This document shows, piece after piece, positions 25,629 through 33,477 of a DNA stretch of 64,000 nucleotides. The position numbers and the translations under genes were made by a program. The stretch covers positions 1,309,501-1,373,500 of the forward strand of contig NZ_CP124576.1 of assembly GCF_000281715.2 (NCBI RefSeq), written 5' to 3'. How positions within the stretch are numbered: the stretch's first letter is position 1; each line of letters opens with the position of its first letter. The stretch comes from Sphingobium sp. AP49. GTDB lineage: Bacteria > Pseudomonadota > Alphaproteobacteria > Sphingomonadales > Sphingomonadaceae. The notes beneath the pieces were generated by a model, which saw only the letters and a program-made list of their open reading frames with translations, was not told the DNA's origin and searched no databases.

Positions 25629-26459
25629 ATGCGCGCCGCGATCTTCCAGATGACGACCGGAATCGATCCGGCCGCCAATGCCGCCGCAATTGTGGAGGCG
25701 GCCGTGCGCGCCAAAGGGGAGGGGGCGGACATGCTCTTCACCCCGGAAATGGCAGGCTATCTGGACCGGGATCGCAAGCGTGCGGCGGAAACGCTGCGCG
25801 GCGAGGCGGATGACATTGTGCTGGCGGCGGTGCGCGAGGCGGCGGCGCGCGAGGGGCTGTGGATCCATGTCGGATCACTGCCGCTGAAAGATGCGCGCAG
25901 TGACGGGCGCTGGGCCAATCGCAGCTTCATGATCGACGACTGCGGCGAAATACGGGCGCGCTACGACAAGATCCATCTGTTCGACGTCGATTTGGCGTCG
26001 GGCGAAAGCTGGCGCGAATCCTCGGTCTATGGTCCGGGGGAAAGCGTGGTGGCGGTCGATACGCCCTGGGCACGGATGGGCTTTTCCATCTGCTACGACA
26101 TGCGTTTCCCCGACCTTTATCGGGCGCTGACCAATGCGGGGGCGACCGTGCTGCTGGCGCCGGCGGCCTTCACCGTGCCGACCGGGCAGGCCCACTGGCA
26201 TGTGCTGCTGCGTGCCCGCGCGATCGAGGCGGGCTGCTTCCTGATCGCCGCCGCGCAGGCGGGCGAGCATGCCGACGGGCGCACCACCTATGGCCATAGC
26301 CTGGTGGTCGATCCATGGGGCGATGTGCTGCTGGACATGGGCGAGGGGGCGGGCATTGCCCTTGTCGACCTCGACCTCAGCCGGGTAGAGGCGGTGCGCG
26401 GGCGGGTGCCGGCCATCGCCAATCGGCGCGTGATACCGCAGGATGTTGAGATCAGGTGA
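25629..26459 (+). CDS. Carbon-nitrogen hydrolase (nitrilase superfamily)
   Basis: A 276-aa nitrilase-fold amidase. The catalytic triad is visible: Glu40 in FTPEMAG, Lys114 in YDKIHLFDV and Cys155 in FSICYDMRFPDLYRA. The last motif is typical of the Nit1/Nit2-like (omega-amidase, deaminated-glutathione amidase) branch. Position next to grxC suggests the deaminated-glutathione amidase role, which is an inference. The stop overlaps the next gene (GTGA). Confidence 0.9.
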   Translation: MRAAIFQMTTGIDPAANAAAIVEAAVRAKGEGADMLFTPEMAGYLDRDRKRAAETLRGEADDIVLAAVREAAAREGLWIHVGSLPLKDARSDGRWANRSFMIDDCGEIRARYDKIHLFDVDLASGESWRESSVYGPGESVVAVDTPWARMGFSICYDMRFPDLYRALTNAGATVLLAPAAFTVPTGQAHWHVLLRARAIEAGCFLIAAAQAGEHADGRTTYGHSLVVDPWGDVLLDMGEGAGIALVDLDLSRVEAVRGRVPAIANRRVIPQDVEIR

Positions 26460-26935
26460 TCGTTTTCGACCTTAAATGCGAGGGCCAGGGCCATATATTC
26501 GAGGCATGGTTCGGCTCCAGCGCTGATTATGCGGACCAGAAGGAACTGGGCCTGCTCGCCTGTCCGCTATGCGGCGACACGCGCATTGGCAAGGCGCTGA
26601 TGGCGCCGGCGGTGGCGGCCAAGGGCAACCAGCGCAATATGGTGGTGCCGCAGCAGGGGGTGGCGGACACGGCGCCAGTGGCGGCCGGCCCCGACGAGGC
26701 GAAGATGCGCGCGCTGGTCGAGGCGCTGGCGGATGCGCAGAGGAAGGTGCTGGAAGGCTCCACCTGGGTCGGGCGCGGCTTTGCCGAACAGGCGCGCGCG
26801 ATGCATTATGGCGAGCAGGACAAGGGCAGCATCCATGGCGAGGTCGCTCCGGCCGAGGCCAGGGCGCTGGCCGAGGAAGGGATCAACGTCGCGCCCTTGC
26901 CTTTTCCGGTCATTCCGCCCGAAGCGAAGAATTGA
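26456..26935 (+). CDS. DUF1178 family protein
   Basis: A 159-aa protein with a GTG start overlapping the nitrilase stop. The N-terminus MIVFDLKCEGQGHIFEAWFG and the ACPLCGDTRIGKALMAP segment match DUF1178, in which a treble-cleft-like zinc ribbon (Cys8, Cys37, Cys40 and a histidine) is followed by a helical region and a disordered proline-rich tail. Function unknown; commonly linked to the nitrilase/grxC region in alphaproteobacteria. Confidence 0.85.
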   Translation: MIVFDLKCEGQGHIFEAWFGSSADYADQKELGLLACPLCGDTRIGKALMAPAVAAKGNQRNMVVPQQGVADTAPVAAGPDEAKMRALVEALADAQRKVLEGSTWVGRGFAEQARAMHYGEQDKGSIHGEVAPAEARALAEEGINVAPLPFPVIPPEAKN

Positions 26936-26971
26936 CCGGACGGGCCGCGCATAATAGAGCCGGCGCTGCGT

Positions 26972-27048
26972 GCACCCGTAGCTCAGCAGGATAGAGCATC
27001 AGATTCCTAATCTGAGGGCCATGGGTTCGAATCCCGTCGGGTGCACCA
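26972..27048 (+). tRNA. tRNA-Arg(CCT)
   Basis: A 77-base cloverleaf with acceptor GCACCCG/CGGGTGC, D-arm GCTC, anticodon stem TCAGA/TCTGA, loop TTCCTAA with anticodon CCT at 27006-27008, T-arm with TTCGAAT, and the CCA end encoded (27046-27048). It reads AGG codons. Confidence 0.95.
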
Positions 27049-27093
27049 TTTTTCGATCATGGCGATGGCCCGGCGCGACGTCAGCTTCGCCGT

Positions 27094-29283
27094 TCAGCCC
27101 GGTTTCTGTCCCGCTGCCGCAGCTCGCCACAGGGTGAAGGCGAAGATGTCGGCCCATTGTTCGTCGGTCTGTTGGCGGGTCGAGCCCAGGCCGTGTCCGG
27201 CATCGAAGGTCACACGCAGCAGTACGGGGCCACCGGTCGATGCCTTCTGCAACCGTGCGGCGAATTTTGCGGGATGCCAGGGAGCGACGCGCGGGTCGGT
27301 CATGCCGGTCATCGCCAGCACGGCTGGATAGCGCACGCCGTCCTTGATCTTGAGATAGGCATCCATCGCCACCAGTCCACGATATTCGGCATCGTTCGAC
27401 GGGTCGCCAAATTCGGGGAAATTGGGCGCGGAATTCTGCTCCACCCCGGCACGGGCGGTGTTGGTCCAGCCGACATTGTCGATGACGCCGGCGAACAGGT
27501 CGGGCCGTTCGGCCATCGCATTGCCGACCGCGATGCCGCCCGCCGATGTGCCCATGATCGTCAACCGGCCAGGCGCGGTCCAGCCGGCCCGGATCACCGC
27601 CTCGCAGCCGTCGATGAAATCGCGCCATGTATTGGCCTTGTTGGCCTTCTGCCCGGCCCGCCACCAGGGTGAGCCATATTCGCCGCCCCCGCGCGCATGG
27701 ACCTCGAACAGGACGCCGCCCCGTTCGAGGAACGCGAGATAGCGGGGAGAGAAGACGGGCGAGGCGGAAATGCCATAGCTGGAATAGCATTGCCCCAGGG
27801 CGGGCGCCGAACCGTCGCGCTTGAGGCCCCGCTTGGTGATGATCGACACTGGCACCTTGGTGCCGTCGCGGGCGATGGCGATCAGCCGGATCGATTCATA
27901 ATCAGCGGTCGAGAAGGCGGGCTTGGGGCTGAGGCCGGTATCGGTCAGCGCGCCGCCGGGCTGATAATGATAGATGGCGAAGGGCTGGACCCAGCCGGCC
28001 ATGCGAACATCGATCCCATCCTGCCCGGTTGAGCCGAACAGCCCATAGATGCCGGCATCGAACGGCATGGCGATGTCGGTGATCTTCTGATCCTGTCCCA
28101 GCCGATGCAGCGTCATCGGTCCGCCATTCTGACGGGCGAAATACACCCCGTCGCGGGTCGCGACGAGGCCGGTATCCGTCGTCTCGATCGGCGCGGTGCC
28201 TTCTGGCACGACGACTTGCGCCTGAGCGATGTCCGGATTGGCGGCATCGACCCTGAGGATGCGGCCGAGCGGTGTCGCCTTCTCGGATACGAGATAGATG
28301 TCCTGGCCGCGCAGCGCAAAGGAGGTGACCTGGTCTTCGAGCCGAGCGACGGCCCGCCAGCGTGCCCGGCCGGCTGCTGCATCGGCAAGCGGCGCGACCA
28401 GCAGCGGATTCTCGCGTCGCACCCCGCCAAAGGGCAACAGCACCGCCATGTCCGAACCGGGCGCGACGACCACGAACGGGAAGTCGATCGGCAGCAGCTT
28501 GTACCCATCCAGCGTATCGCCGCCGGCGGCGATCCGGATGTCCTGGCTGGGATCGGTGCCGACCTTGTGCAGCCAGGCGACGGTGTTGAGGAGGTAATCG
28601 GGCGCGCCCCGCACTGCGCCTTCGCGGCCGCGCGTGTAGAAGAAGCCCGACCCGTCGGGCAGCCATTGCGGGTTGGCGAAGCGGGCGCGATCGATCGCCT
28701 CCGGGAAATGGGTGCCGTCGGCGACGCGCAGGATGCGGGCGACGGACTCCTCCGACCCGGCCGGCGACAGCCCATAGGCGACAAGGGCGCCATCGTCCGA
28801 CGCATGCCACCAGTCGAGGCTCATATGGGCGCCGCTGGCATCTTTGGTTGCTTCGGGATCGACCAGCAGGCGCTTTTCGCCACCCGGCCGGTCGATCACA
28901 TAGAGTTTGGGCACGCTGGCGCCGCCGGGCCGATATTCGACGAACATCTTCTGCCCCACGCGCTCGATGCGCAGGGCGACCGGCAGTTCGCCGGTCAGGC
29001 TGCCGATCCGGCTTGCCAGCGCGGCCCGGTCGGGCAGGGCGTCGAGCGTGCGCCGGGCATAGGCGGCCTGCGCGCGCATCCAGGGATCCCAGTCGGGATC
29101 CTTGGGATCTTCCATCCAGCGATAGGGATCGGGCAGCGTCAGCCCGAGGCGGTGGTCCACGACATCGACCGTCTTTGCAACGGGGGGAAGAGCGGGCGGA
29201 AGGGCAGACTGGCCAAATAGCGTCCTTGGCAACGCGATCGCGGTGGTCGCGGCCAATGTGCCCAGAAAATCCCGACGATCCAT
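27094..29283 (-). CDS. Prolyl oligopeptidase family serine peptidase (Tat-exported)
   Basis: A 729-aa S9A-type peptidase. The N-terminus MDRRDFLGTLAATTAIALP is a twin-arginine signal with RRDFL, so the enzyme is probably exported folded. A seven-bladed beta-propeller covers about 60-430. The alpha/beta-hydrolase domain holds the nucleophile in IMGTSAGGIA (about residue 575-584; family usual is GGSNGG), the acid in GMTDPRVAPW (about 640) and His in FDAGHGLG (about 705). ATG 29283 is set by this signal; earlier in-frame ATGs are less likely. Confidence 0.88.
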   Translation of the reverse strand: MDRRDFLGTLAATTAIALPRTLFGQSALPPALPPVAKTVDVVDHRLGLTLPDPYRWMEDPKDPDWDPWMRAQAAYARRTLDALPDRAALASRIGSLTGELPVALRIERVGQKMFVEYRPGGASVPKLYVIDRPGGEKRLLVDPEATKDASGAHMSLDWWHASDDGALVAYGLSPAGSEESVARILRVADGTHFPEAIDRARFANPQWLPDGSGFFYTRGREGAVRGAPDYLLNTVAWLHKVGTDPSQDIRIAAGGDTLDGYKLLPIDFPFVVVAPGSDMAVLLPFGGVRRENPLLVAPLADAAAGRARWRAVARLEDQVTSFALRGQDIYLVSEKATPLGRILRVDAANPDIAQAQVVVPEGTAPIETTDTGLVATRDGVYFARQNGGPMTLHRLGQDQKITDIAMPFDAGIYGLFGSTGQDGIDVRMAGWVQPFAIYHYQPGGALTDTGLSPKPAFSTADYESIRLIAIARDGTKVPVSIITKRGLKRDGSAPALGQCYSSYGISASPVFSPRYLAFLERGGVLFEVHARGGGEYGSPWWRAGQKANKANTWRDFIDGCEAVIRAGWTAPGRLTIMGTSAGGIAVGNAMAERPDLFAGVIDNVGWTNTARAGVEQNSAPNFPEFGDPSNDAEYRGLVAMDAYLKIKDGVRYPAVLAMTGMTDPRVAPWHPAKFAARLQKASTGGPVLLRVTFDAGHGLGSTRQQTDEQWADIFAFTLWRAAAAGQKPG

Positions 29284-29498
29284 GCCTGTTTCCCCTTCCG
29301 CTATTCCGGAACCCCTTCCTACCTTTTTCCTATGCCCGCATTGCTGGCCAATTCCTGTGATGAGGGTCACGCCGGCCAGCGGCAACGGGCGCGATTGGCG
29401 GGCCGCTTTCGCCCCGACTACGTGCTGGCGGCTCCTGCCGTTAACCTTTTGGAAAGAGGGCGCCTGCGAAATGTCTTCGGGGACTACGGGGCCGTAAG

Positions 29499-30791
29499 AT
29501 GTTGAAAAGAATTCGCACCCAGGACATCAAACTGGGGATGTTTCTGCACAAGCTGGAAGGGTCGTGGTTTTCCCACCCCTTCTGGAAGCGCAAGCTGTTG
29601 CTGGAAGATCCCGAGATGCTGGCGACCCTGAAGGCCAGTTCGGTCGAATGGGTGGTGATCGACATCGCGCGCGGGGCCGATGTAGGGGTGGCAGCGCCCA
29701 CCCCCGCGCCGTCGCGGGTCGTGTCGATCGCCGAGCCGCGCGAGCGGCTGTTCGGTCGCGCCGGGGCGACGATCGCGCGCCGGGCTGCGCCGCAGCCGGT
29801 GGAACGGCCGTTCGATCCGTTGTCCAAGGACAGGTTGCCGATCCGCGCCGAAATGGTCCATGCCCAGCGTCTCGCGCGCAAGTCCGGTCGGACCATGCGC
29901 AAGCTGTTCGAGGATGCGCGGCTGGGCAAGGCGGTCAAGGCGGCCAAGCTGGAATCCATGGTCGACGAGATATCCAGTTCGGTGCAGCGCAATCCGCATG
30001 CTTTCATGGCGATCGCGCGGATGAAGAACAGCGGCGAATATCTCTATCAGCATGCCTTGTCGGTCTGCGCGCTGATGATCGGCCTGGCGCAGCAGATGCA
30101 CCTGCCCGCTGAGGAAATTCGCGAGGCGGGCCTTGCCGGCCTGTTGATGGACATGGGCATGGCCCATGTGCCGCAGGAGGTGTGGGACAAGCAGGAGCAG
30201 CTGACGCCGGAGGAGTGGGAACTGGTCAAGAGCCATACCAGCCTGGCGCACGAATTTCTGACCCTGGGCGGCGAGATACCCGGTACGGTGCTCGACGTCT
30301 GCCTCCACCATCACGAACGGCTGGATGGCAGCGGCTATCCACATGCTCTGGCTGGCGATCAGATCGGCCTGTTCGCGCGCATGGCAGCGATCTGCGACAC
30401 CTATGATGCCATGACGTCAAGCCGCCTGCACCGTAATGGCGAAGATCCCTCGCGTGCTCTGCTGATGATTGACGAAAATGTCGGCAAGCTGTTCGACGGC
30501 GAAATTTTCCAGGCCTTCCAGCGCGCGGTGGGCATCTATCCGATTGGATCTTTGGTGCGGCTGCGATCGCATCGGCTGGCGATCGTGGTCGAACAGAATC
30601 CCGATGATCTGACCCTGCCCAGGGTGCGCCCTTTCTATTCCCTGACCGATCGCAGCTTTGAGAAATGCGAGGATATCGACCTGGGCAATTGTTTCGGCGC
30701 GGACCAGATCATCACGCGCGAAACGCCCGAGGGGTGGGACATGGCCGAATGGCCGGCGATGAGTGCTAAGCTGCTGGCGGTGGCGGGATAG
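29499..30791 (+). CDS. HD-GYP domain protein with degenerate HD site
   Basis: A 430-aa protein with DUF3391 (residues about 3-57) followed by an HD-GYP domain (about 165-340). The GYP motif is intact as HHERLDGSGYP (residues 271-281). The HD motif, normally HDxG, is MDMG with Met217 in place of the metal-binding histidine, seen in GLLMDMGMAHVP. This predicts weakened or lost c-di-GMP hydrolysis and perhaps a ligand-binding role. The remaining metal-site residues around HALSVCALM (185) are present. The start is preceded by GGGGCCGTAAG; promoter not evident. Confidence 0.88.
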   Translation: MLKRIRTQDIKLGMFLHKLEGSWFSHPFWKRKLLLEDPEMLATLKASSVEWVVIDIARGADVGVAAPTPAPSRVVSIAEPRERLFGRAGATIARRAAPQPVERPFDPLSKDRLPIRAEMVHAQRLARKSGRTMRKLFEDARLGKAVKAAKLESMVDEISSSVQRNPHAFMAIARMKNSGEYLYQHALSVCALMIGLAQQMHLPAEEIREAGLAGLLMDMGMAHVPQEVWDKQEQLTPEEWELVKSHTSLAHEFLTLGGEIPGTVLDVCLHHHERLDGSGYPHALAGDQIGLFARMAAICDTYDAMTSSRLHRNGEDPSRALLMIDENVGKLFDGEIFQAFQRAVGIYPIGSLVRLRSHRLAIVVEQNPDDLTLPRVRPFYSLTDRSFEKCEDIDLGNCFGADQIITRETPEGWDMAEWPAMSAKLLAVAG

Positions 30792-30803
30792 CCGGCCGCT
30801 TCG

Positions 30804-31793
30804 CTATTCCAGCGCGAGCAGGGCGAAGCTGGCGAGCCAATGTTCCCCCATATAGTCGCCGGCTATGTGGGGGAGCGCGGCGTCGAGATGGGCGATCGCC
30901 GCCTGCTCGGCGATTGGCGCGATCGGCGCGTCGGCGCCCAGTGCGGCGGCGATGCCGCGCCAGCACCAGGCGCGGCTGAGGTTGAGACCGTCGAGATGGG
31001 CGATCTTGCCGTCGCTGCGGTCCGACACGGTAGCCGGGGTGAACAGGGTGGCGGGCTGGCCGGTCAGAAGATCGGGCAGGAAGGCGCCGAACCAGTCGGC
31101 AAATTCGGCGCGCGCGAGCAGCCGGCTCATCAGCAGTGCTTCGGTAAGCGCCGAGGAGAGGAACTCGTCGCCGCCCGGTTCCCAGGCCTGGCACGCGCGG
31201 TCCTGGCCGAACCAGGCAAGGGCGCGCTCGCGGATCAGCGCCTGCAGCGCGGCATCGCGCCCTTCCGCCCAGTCAAAGGCGTGGATCAGCGCGAAGCTGC
31301 TGTTGAAATGGGTGCCGACCCGCAGCGGATAGGTCATTTTCGGCAGGAAGGCGTGGAAGCGCGCGGCGAAGTCGAGCGCCAGCGGTTCGATCGCGGCGGC
31401 CCAGGGGCCGTCCTGTCGGGCGAGTTCGGCATGGAGCGCGAGCAGCCAGGCCCAGCCATAAGGCCGCTCGAACCCGCCGGCGGTCGGGCGGGTGAGGAAG
31501 GCACGCTCGCCCGCAACCTTGTCGGGCACCAGCATCGCGTCGGCGCGGGCGTGGATCGCATTGGCCTGGGTCATGTCCGGATAGAGCCGGCGCAGGCGCA
31601 TCACCTGCCACCAGCCATGGACGCAACTGTGCCAGTCATAGCTGCCATGGAAGATCGGATGATGCTCCGCCGGAATGCGCGCATCCTCCGGCCCCTGATA
31701 GGTGAGGTCCATCTTGTAGGGATATTGCCGCCCCAGATGGGACAGGGTGAGGGCGGCGAAACGGTCGGCAATGTCTTGGGTCAGTCGGGTCAT
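30804..31793 (-). CDS. DUF2891 domain protein
   Basis: A 329-aa protein of DUF2891. The signature lies in HGSYDWHSCVHGWWQVMRLR (about residues 49-68), and many Trp/His/Asp residues in the alpha-helical repeats suggest an alpha/alpha barrel like a glycosidase or lyase. The catalytic residues have not been mapped to my knowledge. Its ATG overlaps the stop of the DUF979 gene (ATGA), forming a three-gene coupled unit. The frame continues upstream without a stop into the DUF979 gene in another reading frame; this is an overlap artefact and the start above is the supported one. Confidence 0.78.
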   Translation of the reverse strand: MTRLTQDIADRFAALTLSHLGRQYPYKMDLTYQGPEDARIPAEHHPIFHGSYDWHSCVHGWWQVMRLRRLYPDMTQANAIHARADAMLVPDKVAGERAFLTRPTAGGFERPYGWAWLLALHAELARQDGPWAAAIEPLALDFAARFHAFLPKMTYPLRVGTHFNSSFALIHAFDWAEGRDAALQALIRERALAWFGQDRACQAWEPGGDEFLSSALTEALLMSRLLARAEFADWFGAFLPDLLTGQPATLFTPATVSDRSDGKIAHLDGLNLSRAWCWRGIAAALGADAPIAPIAEQAAIAHLDAALPHIAGDYMGEHWLASFALLALE

Positions 31794-32728
31794 CGGAAGG
31801 CCAGCCAATAGATCAGGAGGATGTTGACGCAGAGCAGGGGCAGGGCGGTGCCGACCTGGCGGCGGATCACGCCATATTCGTCCTTCAGCTCCAGCAAAGC
31901 GGCGGGGAGGAGATTGAAATTGGCGGCCATCGGCGTCAGCAGCGTGCCGCAGAAGCCCGCCAGCATGCCGATCGCGCAGATGATCGCCGGATCGCCATGG
32001 TAATGGTGGATCAGCAGCGGGATGCCGATGGCGGCGGTCATGACCGGGAAGGCGGCGAAGGCATTGCCCATGACGATGGTGAACAGTGCCATACCCACGC
32101 CATAGGCGATCACCGCGCCGAGCAGGCTGCCGTCGGGAATGGCGAGGCGGACGATGCCGCCGACCACATCGCCGACGCCGGCGAGGGCGAACACCGCGCC
32201 GAGGCTGGCCAGCATCTGCGGCAGGATCGCCACCCAGCCGACCGAGTCCATCAACTGCCGCCCCTGTTGCAGGGCGACGATCGGCCGGGCACGCAGCCAG
32301 GTGCAGCCGATGGCGAGCGCGATAAGGACGCCCAGCGCCAGCGAGATGAGGGTGGTCTGCTTGGGGTCGATCCAGGCGGGGAAAGCCTTGAACAGGAAGG
32401 TGCCGACCAGCGCGGTGACGGGGATGACGAGGGCGATGGCGAACAGGCCATTGCCATGGCGGTCTGCCCGCGCCTGCCGCTCCGCCAGCGGCACGCCGCC
32501 GCTGCCACGCCCCATCCCCTTGAAGCCGGCAATGGCGACGAGGCCGAGGACCAGGACGCCATTGCCGATGTCGCCGATCCGGTCGCCCGCCCACATGCTG
32601 AGCGCCAGCAGCGCCCAGAAGGCGGCGGTGGTGAAGCGGCGCGGGTTGCTGCGGTCGGCCGCGCCAAGCAGGGCATAGCCGGCGAACACCGCGCCCATCA
32701 GCGCATAGACCCAGTGGAGGGTGATCAT
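31790..32728 (-). CDS. DUF979 family membrane protein (transporter subunit)
   Basis: A 312-aa membrane protein (MITLHWVYALMGAVFAGYAL at residues 1-20) with about nine hydrophobic segments and conserved glycine-rich loops such as GDVVGGIVRLAIPDGS (about 205). DUF979 is normally found beside DUF969, and the pair has been predicted in subsystem annotations to be a two-subunit transporter (5-oxoproline proposed). ATG overlaps the DUF969 stop. Ligand unproven. Confidence 0.8.
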   Translation of the reverse strand: MITLHWVYALMGAVFAGYALLGAADRSNPRRFTTAAFWALLALSMWAGDRIGDIGNGVLVLGLVAIAGFKGMGRGSGGVPLAERQARADRHGNGLFAIALVIPVTALVGTFLFKAFPAWIDPKQTTLISLALGVLIALAIGCTWLRARPIVALQQGRQLMDSVGWVAILPQMLASLGAVFALAGVGDVVGGIVRLAIPDGSLLGAVIAYGVGMALFTIVMGNAFAAFPVMTAAIGIPLLIHHYHGDPAIICAIGMLAGFCGTLLTPMAANFNLLPAALLELKDEYGVIRRQVGTALPLLCVNILLIYWLAFR

Positions 32729-33408
32729 GCGGCATCCTCCGCAGCCTTGCCCTGCGCGTTCAGCCGGCGGTCGAGCCGCCACAGGCGAAAGCCGTGGATC
32801 AGCAGTGCGGCGATCGCGGTCGGGATCGCCCAGACCGACAGCTGGAGCGGTTCGAGCATGATGCCATATTGTTCGAGCAGCCCCTTGATCAGCAGGATCG
32901 ATCCGATGGCGAGGAAGATATCCTCACCGAAGAAGACACCGACATTGTCGGTCGCGGCAGCCCAGGCCTTGATCTCGTCGCGCTGCTCTTCATCGAGCGT
33001 GCCGGCCTGTTTCTCGGCGGCGGCTTCGGCGATCGGCGCAACCAGCGGGCGCACGGTCTGGGCATGACCGGCGACGGAAATCAGGCCCATGGCGGCCGAA
33101 ATCTGGCGGGCGACAAGATAGAAGAGGAGGAAGCGGCCGGTGGTGGCGCCGCGCATCCGGTCGATCAGGCCGCGCGCCCGTTCCTGAAGCCCATGCGCTT
33201 CGAGCAGACCGATCACCGGCAGCACCACCCAGACGACCGAGACATAGCGCGAATCGTTGAACGCCTTGCCAAAGGCGGCGAGGATGGTGAGCGGATCGAG
33301 CCCGGCGGCAAGGCCGGTGGCGATGGCCGAGGCCAGGATCACCAGCAGCGGATTGAAGCGCAGCACGAAGCCCGCGACGATCAGGGCGATGCCCAGCAAC
33401 ACCCACAT
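32725..33408 (-). CDS. DUF969 family membrane protein (transporter subunit)
   Basis: A 227-aa membrane protein starting at ATG 33408 (MWVLLGIALIVAGFVLRF). It shows about six hydrophobic segments, with the conserved block SRYVSVVWVVLPVIGLLEAHG (about residues 53-73, shortened) and a mid segment rich in ISAAMGLISVAGHAQTVRP (about 99-117). It is the first gene of the DUF969-DUF979-DUF2891 unit; no good ribosome binding site is seen at the chosen ATG. A longer in-frame start at 33453 exists. Confidence 0.8.
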   Translation of the reverse strand: MWVLLGIALIVAGFVLRFNPLLVILASAIATGLAAGLDPLTILAAFGKAFNDSRYVSVVWVVLPVIGLLEAHGLQERARGLIDRMRGATTGRFLLFYLVARQISAAMGLISVAGHAQTVRPLVAPIAEAAAEKQAGTLDEEQRDEIKAWAAATDNVGVFFGEDIFLAIGSILLIKGLLEQYGIMLEPLQLSVWAIPTAIAALLIHGFRLWRLDRRLNAQGKAAEDAA

Positions 33409-33477
33409 CAGTCGTTCATGCTCTTGTCCGTCATTTCCTCGGGTTAGCGGCAATGCAGGCCGCTGGCCATAGGCGGA

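Noticed and set aside
30804..32735. A single 643-aa frame joining the DUF2891 gene to upstream sequence
   Set aside because: The upstream part is another reading frame across the DUF979 gene. The ATGA overlap at 31790-31793 shows the true start.
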